A stretch of 64,000 nucleotides of DNA, from positions 96,584 to 160,583 of the forward strand of contig NZ_DBGCTQ010000038.1 in the NCBI RefSeq assembly GCF_048388525.1. Reading direction: 5' to 3'. This document shows, piece after piece, positions 28,990 through 36,734 of this stretch. The stretch is from BQOK01 sp048388525 (GTDB lineage Bacteria; Bacillota; Clostridia; Oscillospirales; Ruminococcaceae). How positions within the stretch are numbered: the stretch's first letter is position 1; each line of letters opens with the position of its first letter. The position numbers and the translations under genes are program-made. The notes below the pieces were generated by a model, which did no database searches, was not told the origin of the DNA, and worked only from the letters and a program-made list of their open reading frames with translations.

Positions 28990-29056
28990 TTTGAACTTCA
29001 AAACAGCTTGACAAATGCAGCCGGCCGCGCTAAAATCAGTTTGTTTGAACTTCAAA
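28990..29056 (+). promoter_or_regulatory. marR promoter bracketed by two FabT-like operator boxes
   Basis: Two identical boxes, TTTGAACTTCAAA, lie at 28990-29002 and 29044-29056 (centres 54 bp apart). Between them is a strong promoter: TTGACA (29008-29013), 17 bases, TAAAAT (29031-29036). The first box abuts the -35 and the second covers the expected start site. Each is a near-perfect inverted repeat (TTTGAA-C-TTCAAA) resembling the TTTGAnnnTCAAA core bound by FabT-type MarR regulators. Autorepression is the likely function. Confidence 0.85.
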
Positions 29057-29086
29057 ACTTCATACAGCAGGGAGGCGATTCAAACC

Positions 29087-29527
29087 ATGACCCCAGCGGA
29101 ACAAAAAATCAACCACTTTTTGGTGGATGTTTTCAACGACGTGCTGCACCTGGAAGAGGACAGCATTGCCAAAGGCCCTTATAAAAACCTTTCCGTCAGC
29201 GAGATGCACGTGCTGGAGGCGGTGCAAAACGGCGAGCGGGCCGAAACCATGAGCGAGCTTGCGGCCCGTCTGCGGGTCACAGCCAGCACCCTGACCGTCG
29301 CGGTAAAGACCCTGGAACAAAAAGGCTTCCTTCTGCGCCTGCGCGACAGCGCCGACAAGCGCAAGGTCACCGTGCAGCTGACCGGCATGGCCGAGGGCGC
29401 GCTCGCCTGCCACGCTGCGTTCCACAAGCGGCTCATCGAGCAGGTGAGCGCCCGGCTGACCGAGCAGCAGATGGAGGCTCTGGCAAACATGCTCTCGACC
29501 CTCCACACCTTTTTCACCGCGCTGTAA
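29087..29527 (+). CDS. MarR-family regulator, FabT-like
   Basis: 146-residue winged-helix regulator. ATG 29087 is preceded by GGGAGG. The DNA-binding part is SELAARLRVTASTLTVAVKTLEQKGFLLRLRDSADKRKVTVQLT; the DxRxxxVxLT wing is conserved. The dimer helices are at both ends (N-terminal INHFLVDVFNDVLHLEED, C-terminal TEQQMEALANMLSTLHTFF). A FabT-like assignment rests on the paired TTTGAACTTCAAA boxes at its promoter and on the following degV gene, which encodes a fatty-acid-binding protein family. The sequence alone says only MarR. No fab genes are in the window. Confidence 0.9.
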   Translation: MTPAEQKINHFLVDVFNDVLHLEEDSIAKGPYKNLSVSEMHVLEAVQNGERAETMSELAARLRVTASTLTVAVKTLEQKGFLLRLRDSADKRKVTVQLTGMAEGALACHAAFHKRLIEQVSARLTEQQMEALANMLSTLHTFFTAL

Positions 29528-29536
29528 GCGCCCGCC

Positions 29537-29577
29537 CCGGCGGCGGGCTGCACCGATTCAGCCCGCTCCGGTTTTTT
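29537..29577 (+). terminator. Terminator between marR and degV
   Basis: GCGGGCTG and CAGCCCGC (extended by CCGG pairs) are followed by TTTTTT. It leaves only 33 bases before the degV start, so degV expression probably depends on read-through or a start I cannot see. Confidence 0.7.
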
Positions 29578-29610
29578 GCGGCGCGGGCGCCCCAAAAGGA
29601 GATTTTGCTT

Positions 29611-30474
29611 ATGATCCGCATTCTGACCGATTCCACCGCCGACATCCTGCCTCACGAGGCCGCCCGCCTGAACCTGGAACTGGTGCCGCTGCAGGTGAGC
29701 TTTGAAAACGGCGAGACCTGCCGCGACGGGCTGGACCTGACCCCCGACGAATTTTACGCAAGGCTGGTGCAGTGCGGCAAGCTGCCCACCACCAGCCAGC
29801 CCAGCCCCGAGCTGTTTTTGGAGCACTTCGAGGCCGCGCGCGCCGCGGGCGACGAAATCATTGCCATTCTGCTTTCCAGCCAGATCAGCGGCACCTATCA
29901 GTCCGCCCAGATCGCCGCCGAGACCTGCGGGTACGGCAAGATCTACCTGGTCGACAGCCAGAACGCCACGTTGGGTGAGCAGCTGCTGGTGCGGCTGGCC
30001 CTGCGCCTGCGCGCCGAAGGCGCCCCGGCCGGGCAGATCGTGGAAACCCTGGAGCGGGAAAAACACAAAATCCGGCTCATCGCCGTGGTGGACGACCTGA
30101 AGTATTTCCGCAAAGGCGGCCGCCTTTCCGGTGCCGAGGCCTTTGCAGGCAGCCTTCTGGGCATCAAGCCGGTGGTGGCCGTGCAGGGGGGCAAGGTGGG
30201 CCTTGTGGGCAAGGCCCGGGGCATGCCCGGCGCCTACGTGGCGCTGTTCAAGCTGATGGACGCCCAGGGCGGCCTGGACGAGGGCTGCGAGTACCTGATC
30301 GGCTACACCGCCCATCGCCGTGCCGCCGAGCCGCTTCACCGCTATCTCACGGGCAATCTGGGCCTGCCCGCGCCGCAGGTGTATCACATCGGCACGGTCA
30401 TCGGCACCCATGCGGGGCCCGGGGCGGCGGGCATCGCCTTTTTTGCAAAAGAATCCCCTGCGCATGAAGCGTAA
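29611..30474 (+). CDS. DegV family fatty-acid-binding protein
   Basis: 287-residue cytoplasmic protein of the DegV/FakB family, which holds a fatty acid for phosphorylation by the FakA kinase. ATG 29611 has AGGAG at a suitable distance (an in-frame TTG lies six bases earlier). Family marks are ILTDSTADIL at the start, LPTTSQPSP (the conserved ligand-contact loop), ILLSSQISGTYQSA, and FRKGGRLSGAEAF. The C-terminal domain ends with the typical HIGTVIGTHAGPGAAGIAFF. It lies downstream of a FabT-like regulator, which supports a role in lipid sensing or exogenous fatty acid use. Confidence 0.92.
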   Translation: MIRILTDSTADILPHEAARLNLELVPLQVSFENGETCRDGLDLTPDEFYARLVQCGKLPTTSQPSPELFLEHFEAARAAGDEIIAILLSSQISGTYQSAQIAAETCGYGKIYLVDSQNATLGEQLLVRLALRLRAEGAPAGQIVETLEREKHKIRLIAVVDDLKYFRKGGRLSGAEAFAGSLLGIKPVVAVQGGKVGLVGKARGMPGAYVALFKLMDAQGGLDEGCEYLIGYTAHRRAAEPLHRYLTGNLGLPAPQVYHIGTVIGTHAGPGAAGIAFFAKESPAHEA

Positions 30475-30488
30475 CATTGTGTATTCAT

Positions 30489-30522
30489 AAAAAGGAACGG
30501 GGCGTTTGTCCCGTTCCTTTTT
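30489..30522 (+). terminator. Terminator after degV
   Basis: AAAAAGGAACGGG pairs with CCCGTTCCTTTTT over an 8-base loop and ends in a T run. Confidence 0.85.
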
Positions 30523-30694
30523 TCCGCGGGGTTCAGCGCGCCGGCGTGCAGTTGCTCTGCGCCGGCGCGTCGGCCGCTTCCAGCTTTAAAAGGTCACCGG
30601 CCGCCGCCCCCGCCTGGGGCGCAGCCGCCGGGCGGCTGTGGGTTCTCTTTGTCCCCGTTTTGTGGTACGATAAAACGCAAAGGAGGTGCCTGCC

Positions 30695-31843
30695 ATGAAA
30701 AAAGCTGCGCGCATTGCGGGCTGGGTCCTGTTCGCGCTCTACCTTGCGGCGCTGCTTCGCCTCACGGTCTTCCGCCCGGGGCGCATGACCGCGCCGGCGC
30801 TCAACCTTATCCCCTTTGCCGAATGGGGGCGTACCCTTGCCCAGGAGGGGCCCGTGCGCTTTTGTTACCTGTTTTTTGGAAACATCGTCTGGTTCATGCC
30901 GCTGGGCTGGGCCCTGGCCGCCCGGGGGGTGCGGCTGCGGTGGGCCGCGCTGGCAGGGTTTGGCCTGTCGTTTGGGATCGAGCTGGGTCAATTTTTGCTG
31001 CGCACCGGCGTCAGCGAGGTGGACGACCTTTTGCTGAACACCCTCGGCGCCGTGCTCGGCTGGTGCGCTGCGGCGCTGTGGCGCCGCTGGCGGCTGGGCC
31101 GCGCGCTTAGCCGCCTGCGCCGCAGCCGCTGGCGCTGGCTGTTCGGCGCGGTCTGTCTGGCCGCCCTGGCCGCGGCGCTTGTGCTGTGCAAAGCGGTTCG
31201 GCCAAACCTGCTGTTCGCCCGTCAGTGGCCGGTCAAAGGGGTGGATGTTTCGGAATACCAGGGCAGGATCGATTGGCCTGTCCTTGCCCGCCAGTCCATC
31301 TGCTTCGCATTTATAAAAGCCACCGAGGGCAGCTCCTCTGCCGACCCCGCCTTTGCGCACAACCGCCGCGGGGCTGCTGAAGCGGGGATCGCCGTGGGGG
31401 CCTACCATTTTTTCAGCTTCGATTCCCCCGGCGCCACACAGGCCGAAAACTTTCTTGCCGCGCTGGGCGGCCAGGCAGACGCTTTGCCCCCGGTGGTGGA
31501 TGTAGAGCTTTACGGCAGCTATGTCTTTTCCCCAAAACCTGCCGGCGAGGTGCGGCGCGAACTGCGCGTGCTGCTGGCCGCGCTGGAAGGCGCCACCGGC
31601 CGCAAACCCATCCTGTATGCCACCGGGCGGGCCCGGCGTCTGTACCTCGCCCAGGGCTTCGGGCAATATCCGCTTTGGCTGCGCAGTGTGTACCTGCCCC
31701 CCGCCGGGGAATGGCTGTTCTGGCAATACACCGACCGGGGCCGCCTTCCCGGGTACAGCGGGCCGGAGCGCTTCATCGACCTGAACGCCTTTTGCGGCGG
31801 AGAACAGGCCTGGGCACAATTTTTAGCCGCGGGCGCCGCCTGA
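30695..31843 (+). CDS. VanZ-like membrane domain fused to a GH25 muramidase
   Basis: 382-residue two-domain protein. ATG 30695 sits eight bases after AGGAGG. Residues 1-130 form a VanZ-like domain with four helices and its typical marks: LRLTVFRP, LNLIPFAEWG, GNIVWFMPLGW, ELGQFLLRTGVSEVDDLLLNTLGA. A further helix (about 148-166) leads to a GH25 domain starting at KGVDVSEYQGRIDWPVLA. It continues with FAFIKATEGSS, the catalytic acidic pair in VVDVELYG, and WLFWQYTDRG. GH25 enzymes cut peptidoglycan; VanZ-like proteins are linked to glycopeptide (teicoplanin) tolerance. The linked domains place a wall hydrolase on a VanZ anchor. The frame is continuous with no sign of an assembly join. Confidence 0.9.
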   Translation: MKKAARIAGWVLFALYLAALLRLTVFRPGRMTAPALNLIPFAEWGRTLAQEGPVRFCYLFFGNIVWFMPLGWALAARGVRLRWAALAGFGLSFGIELGQFLLRTGVSEVDDLLLNTLGAVLGWCAAALWRRWRLGRALSRLRRSRWRWLFGAVCLAALAAALVLCKAVRPNLLFARQWPVKGVDVSEYQGRIDWPVLARQSICFAFIKATEGSSSADPAFAHNRRGAAEAGIAVGAYHFFSFDSPGATQAENFLAALGGQADALPPVVDVELYGSYVFSPKPAGEVRRELRVLLAALEGATGRKPILYATGRARRLYLAQGFGQYPLWLRSVYLPPAGEWLFWQYTDRGRLPGYSGPERFIDLNAFCGGEQAWAQFLAAGAA

Positions 31844-31884
31844 TCCGGCACCTGCCCCGGAGGCTTCAAGCTCCAACCTCTCCT

Positions 31885-31930
31885 GCACAAAACGGGGCCG
31901 CATCTGAAAAGATGCGGCCCCGTTTTGTGC
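31885..31930. terminator. Bidirectional terminator with perfect 20-bp arms
   Basis: Two exact 20-base complementary arms with a 6-base loop (TGAAAA), between the convergent VanZ-GH25 and antiporter genes. T runs lie inside both stems. Confidence 0.9.
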
Positions 31931-31946
31931 ATTTGCCGAAAAACAA

Positions 31947-33242
31947 TTATTTTTCGCTGTTGCCGCGGCGCTTGCGCTCGCCCTCGATCAGGCGGGCCGC
32001 CACCTCTTCCACCTGCTCGGCCATCTCGAAGCCCTCGGCCAGCTTGCTCTCCTCCATGCCCGCGTAGGCAGGTTCGCCCTTGAAGGCCATTTTCAGCATG
32101 ATGGGGGTGAACACGGCGCAGCACACCACCAAAATAATGATGGGGCCGAAAAAGATGGGGTTGATGATGTTCATGGCCATGCCCTTGTTGGCCACGATCA
32201 GCGCCACCTCGCCCCGGCAGGCCATGCCGCAGCCAATCTGCACGCACTGGCGGCCCTTAAAGCCGAAGATCTTCGCGCCCAGGCCGCAGCCGATGAGCTT
32301 GGAGCCGATGCCCACCACCACCAGCATCACCGTGAACATCACAATAAACGCGTCCATTTTGGGCAGCTCCACCTTCAGGCCCAGGTTCGCAAAGAACACG
32401 GGGGTGAGCAGCAGGTAGGCCAGGGGGTTAAACTTGCTGGCCGTGTAAGCGCCCTTGGGGGTGGTGGTCACAATCAGGCCCGCGGCAAACGCGCCGATGA
32501 TGTCGGCCACGCCGAACCACTCCTCGGCCGCCCATGCCATAAACAGGCACAGCACAAAGGCAAAAATGGGGTAGCGGCGCAGGTTGCGGTCCCGCACCTG
32601 GGTCTCGTACCAGGTCAGGCCCTTGCTCACCACAAAGAACATCACGCCCACAAACACAAAGAACAGCACAATCTTCAGCAGCACGATGCCGATGTTCACC
32701 TGGGCGCCCGCAAGGCTGGTCACAACGGTCAGGCACACAAGGCCCAGCACATCGTCGATCAGGGCGGCCGCCAAAATGGTGTTGCCCACCTTGGTGGACA
32801 ATTTCCCCAATTCCTTCAGGGTCTCCACGGTAATGCTCACCGAGGTTGCGGTAAGCACGGTGCCCAAAAACAGATCCTGCAGCAGCTTGTTGCCGGGCAG
32901 GGCCAGCTCACCGGTGTTGAAGAACACCATCAGCAGGGTGCCCAGCCCCAGGGGGATCAAAACGCCCGCCATGGCCACCACAAAACCGGCCTTGCCGGTC
33001 TGTTTGAGCTCGTTGATGTCGGTGCCCATGCCCGCGCTGAACATAATCACGATCACGCCCAGCTCGGCCACCTGGCTCAAAAAGTCGCTGGGCTGGATGA
33101 AGCCCAGCGCCGCCGGCCCCATCAAAAGGCCCGCCAGCAGCGCCCCCACCACCTGGGGCATCTGCAGCTTGCCGGTCAGCATGCTCAGGGCTTTGGTGGC
33201 CAGCAGGATCAGCGCCACATCAATTAAATATCTATAAGACAT
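31947..33242 (-). CDS. CPA2-type cation:proton antiporter
   Basis: Membrane antiporter of 431 residues with about 12-13 helices (Na+/H+ exchanger domain, KefB/NapA-like). ATG 33242 follows GAGGAG. Conserved stretches include PQVVGALLAGLLMGPAALGF, the pore-region ILAAALIDDVLGLVCLTVV with the acidic pair Asp-Asp that marks electrogenic CPA2 members, and ADIIGAFAAGLIVT. A charged tail of about 45 residues follows, without an obvious TrkA-N domain. It probably exchanges Na+ or K+ for protons in pH or osmotic control. Confidence 0.9.
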   Translation of the reverse strand: MSYRYLIDVALILLATKALSMLTGKLQMPQVVGALLAGLLMGPAALGFIQPSDFLSQVAELGVIVIMFSAGMGTDINELKQTGKAGFVVAMAGVLIPLGLGTLLMVFFNTGELALPGNKLLQDLFLGTVLTATSVSITVETLKELGKLSTKVGNTILAAALIDDVLGLVCLTVVTSLAGAQVNIGIVLLKIVLFFVFVGVMFFVVSKGLTWYETQVRDRNLRRYPIFAFVLCLFMAWAAEEWFGVADIIGAFAAGLIVTTTPKGAYTASKFNPLAYLLLTPVFFANLGLKVELPKMDAFIVMFTVMLVVVGIGSKLIGCGLGAKIFGFKGRQCVQIGCGMACRGEVALIVANKGMAMNIINPIFFGPIIILVVCCAVFTPIMLKMAFKGEPAYAGMEESKLAEGFEMAEQVEEVAARLIEGERKRRGNSEK

Positions 33243-33304
33243 GCTCTTTCTCCTCTTTCCTCTCTCTTCCATTTCTTGCCCGGAAACGTTTCGCACAATC
33301 TTGT

Positions 33305-33333
33305 ATTATACACACTTTGTTCACAAACAGCAA
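33305..33333 (-). promoter_or_regulatory. Promoter for the antiporter gene
   Basis: TTGCTG (33333-33328), 17 bases, TATAAT (33310-33305) on the minus strand, about 60 bases before the start codon. Confidence 0.7.
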
Positions 33334-33370
33334 GCGGGAAAGCGGAGATGGGCTTGACAAATTTCACCTT

Positions 33371-34555
33371 TTATTTGCCTTTTCGGCGCGCAGCTTTCTG
33401 CCGCAAAAACAGAAAAGCTTCCCCGGCCTTGGCCGGGCTCTCGAACCCTCGCTTGGGCACGATCAGGATCATGTTGGTCTGGAACAGCAAAAACAGATAC
33501 TGCCCGTCCTGCCCTGCCTCGGCAAGCTGGGAATAAGGCACATAGCTGCACCGGGCGCCGCCTGTGTGGGTAAAGCCGTTTTGCCCCGCCACCAGCCAGC
33601 CCGGCTCGGTCAGGCGCACGGCCTGTTCGCTCTCCACAATGCGGCGCACCGCGCTTTTCAGCATAAAGGGGGCCCGGCTCAGCGCCGCCGCGCCCATAAT
33701 CGCCCCCAGCCCCAGCATCATGGCGCTGTAGCCCCAGTCGCCCCGCACACCGCTCAAAACGCCCAGCGCCAGGCACAACACCGTCATGGCCTGGGTCAGC
33801 CGCACCGCGCGCCGGGCGGGCACGACCCCGCGGTTCGCGGCGTATACCGCGCCGAACAATTCCTGGGGCCGCAGCCGGATGGGCGCGGCAAACACCGCCT
33901 GTTCCCCCTGGGGCAGCGGCGGCTGCGGGGGCAGGGGCTCCTCGGGCGCAGTGCCCGCCAGCAATTCCGCCTGCCGGCGCAGCAGCTCCGCCTTGGCCAG
34001 CGCCGCGCACCGCCGGGCCTCATCCGCCGCGCGCCGCATGGCCTCTCTGTCTTCAAACAGCCGGGCGGGCAGGCCAAAGCTGCGCTTTTTGCCATGGGTG
34101 TACACAAGCACCCCCGCCGCACACACCAGCGCATCGTCGATCACCGAGGGGTCGCTGGCCATCTGGGCGCCGCCCTGGCACACCAGCAGCTGATCCTCCC
34201 GCAGGGCCACATGCCAGGGCCCGAACACCTCCGGCTGCAGGCGCGCCGCCCGCTTAACCGCGCGCCGCGCCAGGTTCTGCGGCCAGCTGCACCACAGTGC
34301 CCAGAACGCCAGCCCCAGCATAACCAGCGCCAAAACGCCATACACCAGCAAAATGCCCGCGTGCCACGCGTGCCCCCCCTGCCAAAAGCCGTGGGGGCGG
34401 CCCAGCCGCACGCCCTGCATCGCCAGCCAAAAGGCAAATACGGCGCTCAGCCCCGCCACCACCCACAGCAGCACGCCCGAAACGCGGCTGCGCCGGTACT
34501 GCTCGGCGGCAAAGGCCTGCATGTCCTCTTTTGTATATGTATAATCCCATTCCAT
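33371..34555 (-). CDS. YcxB-like membrane protein with internal duplication
   Basis: 394-residue membrane protein. ATG 34555 follows AAGGAG. It appears to be two copies of the same unit. Each has a pair of helices (about 27-45 with 63-87, and about 262-282 with 285-302) followed by a YcxB-like cytoplasmic beta domain (HVALREDQLLVCQGGAQ... and AVRLTEPGWLVAGQNGFTH...). The second ends in the typical YLFLLFQTNMILIVPKRGF. Normal YcxB-like proteins have one unit of about 170 residues. Function of the family is unknown. It is the last gene of the murD-led operon. Confidence 0.75.
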   Translation of the reverse strand: MEWDYTYTKEDMQAFAAEQYRRSRVSGVLLWVVAGLSAVFAFWLAMQGVRLGRPHGFWQGGHAWHAGILLVYGVLALVMLGLAFWALWCSWPQNLARRAVKRAARLQPEVFGPWHVALREDQLLVCQGGAQMASDPSVIDDALVCAAGVLVYTHGKKRSFGLPARLFEDREAMRRAADEARRCAALAKAELLRRQAELLAGTAPEEPLPPQPPLPQGEQAVFAAPIRLRPQELFGAVYAANRGVVPARRAVRLTQAMTVLCLALGVLSGVRGDWGYSAMMLGLGAIMGAAALSRAPFMLKSAVRRIVESEQAVRLTEPGWLVAGQNGFTHTGGARCSYVPYSQLAEAGQDGQYLFLLFQTNMILIVPKRGFESPAKAGEAFLFLRQKAARRKGK

Positions 34556-34616
34556 GACCGTAGCTCCTTTTCCTTCCGCAGGAATCCCCGCGGCAAACGC
34601 CGCGGGCCGGGCCTGC

Positions 34617-35882
34617 TCACAGTTCCTTTTCAAACGCCTTCTGCACAGCCAGCAGCACCCCCGCACGGCTGGCTGCAAAATTCAGGCCGCCCTGCAGGTA
34701 CACGGTATAAGGCGCGCGCATGGGCCCGTCGCACGAGAGCTCGATGCTGCTGCCCTCGGTAAACGCGCCCGCCGCCATAATCACCTCGTTGGCATAGCCT
34801 GCCATGGCGTAGGGCTCGGGCCGCACAAAGCTGTCCACCGGGCTGCCCCGCTGGATCCCCTGGCAGAACGCCACCAGCGCCTCGGGGCTGCCCGCCTCGA
34901 AGCTGGTAATGATATCGTTCCGGGGCGCGGTGTAGCGGGGGGTGGGCTCCTTGCCCAGCAGCTCCAAAAGGCAGCTGGAATAGATGCTGGTCTTTACCGC
35001 CTCGGCGGTGACCCCCGGCGCATAGTAAAGCCCCAGATACAGCTGGCGCAGGGTGTCCAGCGTGCAGCCCAGCTCCCGGCCGGTGCCGGGGGCGGTGAGC
35101 CGGTGGCCGCAGCGTTCCACCAAATCCGCCCGGCCTGCAATGTAGCCGCCGGTGGGCGCAATGCCGCCGCCGCCGTTTTTGATCAGGCTGCCCACCATCA
35201 GGTCAGCCCCCGCGCTCACCGGCTCGGCGGTCTGGGTAAATTCGCCGTAGCAGTTGTCCACCATCACCAGGATTTCGGGGTTCGCCTGTTTTGCGGTGCG
35301 CGCCACCTTGCCAATGGTTTCCAGGTCAAAGGCCGCCCGGCTGGAATAGCCGCGGCTGCGCTGGATGTGGCACACCCTGGCCTCTCTCGCCTTCTGCGCG
35401 ATCAGTTCATAGTCCGGCAGGCCGCCATCCCTCAGCGGGGCTTCGTCGTATTTCACTCCAAATTCGGCAAGGCTGCCGCAGCCCTTCCCCGCGCCGTCGA
35501 TGCCAATGACCCCTTCCAGCGTGTCGTAGGGGCGGCCGGTGGCGGCCAGCAGGGTGTCGCCCGCCCGCAGCAGGCCGAACAGGGCCACCGTCAGGGCATG
35601 CGTGCCCGACAAAAAGTGCGGGCGGCACAGCGCGTCCTCCGCGCCCACCGCCTGGGCGAACACCCGATCCAGCTTGTCGCGGCCCGCGTCGTCGTACCCG
35701 TAGCCGGTGGTTCCCGCCAGATGGGTGGCGGCCACCCGGTTTTCAGTAAAGGCTTTCAGCATCTTGACCTGGTTGTAATCCCGGATGGCGTCGATCTTTT
35801 CAAACTCCGGGCGGCAAAGTCCCATGGCTTTTTGGTCCAGCTCCAGCAGCCGGGCAGAGAAATCATAAAATTGTTCCAGCAT
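34617..35882 (-). CDS. Methionine gamma-lyase-like PLP enzyme (aluminium-resistance family)
   Basis: 421-residue PLP-dependent enzyme of the Met_gamma_lyase (PF06838) family, often annotated aluminium resistance protein. The cofactor Lys is in VGSLIKNGGGGIAPTGGYIAG, with the usual VMVDNCYGEF and CRPHFLSGTHALTVALFG. The length is normal. It probably acts on sulfur amino acids or related C-S lyase substrates; the actual reaction is not settled for this family. It lies 72 bases after the GNAT gene and 61 bases before the YcxB-like gene on the same strand. Confidence 0.9.
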   Translation of the reverse strand: MLEQFYDFSARLLELDQKAMGLCRPEFEKIDAIRDYNQVKMLKAFTENRVAATHLAGTTGYGYDDAGRDKLDRVFAQAVGAEDALCRPHFLSGTHALTVALFGLLRAGDTLLAATGRPYDTLEGVIGIDGAGKGCGSLAEFGVKYDEAPLRDGGLPDYELIAQKAREARVCHIQRSRGYSSRAAFDLETIGKVARTAKQANPEILVMVDNCYGEFTQTAEPVSAGADLMVGSLIKNGGGGIAPTGGYIAGRADLVERCGHRLTAPGTGRELGCTLDTLRQLYLGLYYAPGVTAEAVKTSIYSSCLLELLGKEPTPRYTAPRNDIITSFEAGSPEALVAFCQGIQRGSPVDSFVRPEPYAMAGYANEVIMAAGAFTEGSSIELSCDGPMRAPYTVYLQGGLNFAASRAGVLLAVQKAFEKEL

Positions 35883-35954
35883 TTTTTTATTCCTTTTCTT
35901 CTCTTATGTTCTGTTTTTTCTTTTGCAGGGGAAAGGCTTGTCGAAATGGCCGCG

Positions 35955-36734
35955 TCATGGCGCTTTTGGGCGCCAGCACACCGCGCTGCCCCGTTTTTCA
36001 AGGCCCAGGGCCTGGTAAAACCGCTTGCGCCCGGGCGCGCACAAAAGGCTCACCCCAAGGCCCTGCTGTGCCAAATAATTTGCAAGGCCCGCCACCAGCC
36101 AGCGCCCCGCGCCTTTATGGCGAAGCTTCTCCTCAGTCTCCACCGCGGCCAGGCAAGCCTGGCCGCCCCATATCGCATAAGCGCCTGCGGTGGCCGCCAG
36201 GCAGCCCTCAAAGCGGGCGGCCCAAATACAGGCCAGTCCCCGGTTCTTCATTGCACAGGCGTCGGCATAAAAATTATCCCGCGCCTGCGCGCCCGCTTGT
36301 CCCAGCTCCCGCCCGCGGGCCAGCAGGTCCGCCACCTCCCACAGGGAGGGCTCAGTTTCCAGGCAAAACCCCGCGGGCGCGGGCGGCTGGGGCAGCCTCC
36401 CGCCGGGGGCAAGGCCAAAAACGGCAAGCTCCCGCGCAGGCTGCCAGCCCCGGGGCGCCGCGCCCTGTTCCGTGCGCAGCTCGCGCACCTTCAGCATCCC
36501 CAGCAGCAGGGCCAGCTCCTCCGGGTCGGCCCGGCCCGCCAGCTGTGCCGCCGACCCCCGCACCGCCAGTGCAAAAGGTTCCGCACCCTCCCCGCCGGTA
36601 AAAAAGCTCCAGCCGGAAGCAGGCAGGCCGGCAAAGGCGGCGCAGCGCGCCCCCAGGCTGCAGGCCGTGGGGCCGCCCGCCAGGGCGGCCCGGTACCGCC
36701 GCGCGGCTCCAGGCCCCTTTACGGCGCAGATCAC
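35955..36734 (-). CDS. GNAT-family N-acetyltransferase
   Basis: 259-residue protein whose C-terminal half is a GNAT fold: ACLAAVETEEKLRHKGAGRWLVAGLANYLA carries the acetyl-CoA-binding R/Q-x-x-G-x-G/A pattern (RHKGAG), and FYQALGLEKRGSAVCW is the usual end. The N-terminal half (about 1-120) is a divergent GNAT-like domain, so this may be a double-GNAT protein. ATG overlaps the murD stop by four bases (ATGA), so it is translated with murD. The substrate is unknown. Confidence 0.8.
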   Translation of the reverse strand: MICAVKGPGAARRYRAALAGGPTACSLGARCAAFAGLPASGWSFFTGGEGAEPFALAVRGSAAQLAGRADPEELALLLGMLKVRELRTEQGAAPRGWQPARELAVFGLAPGGRLPQPPAPAGFCLETEPSLWEVADLLARGRELGQAGAQARDNFYADACAMKNRGLACIWAARFEGCLAATAGAYAIWGGQACLAAVETEEKLRHKGAGRWLVAGLANYLAQQGLGVSLLCAPGRKRFYQALGLEKRGSAVCWRPKAP

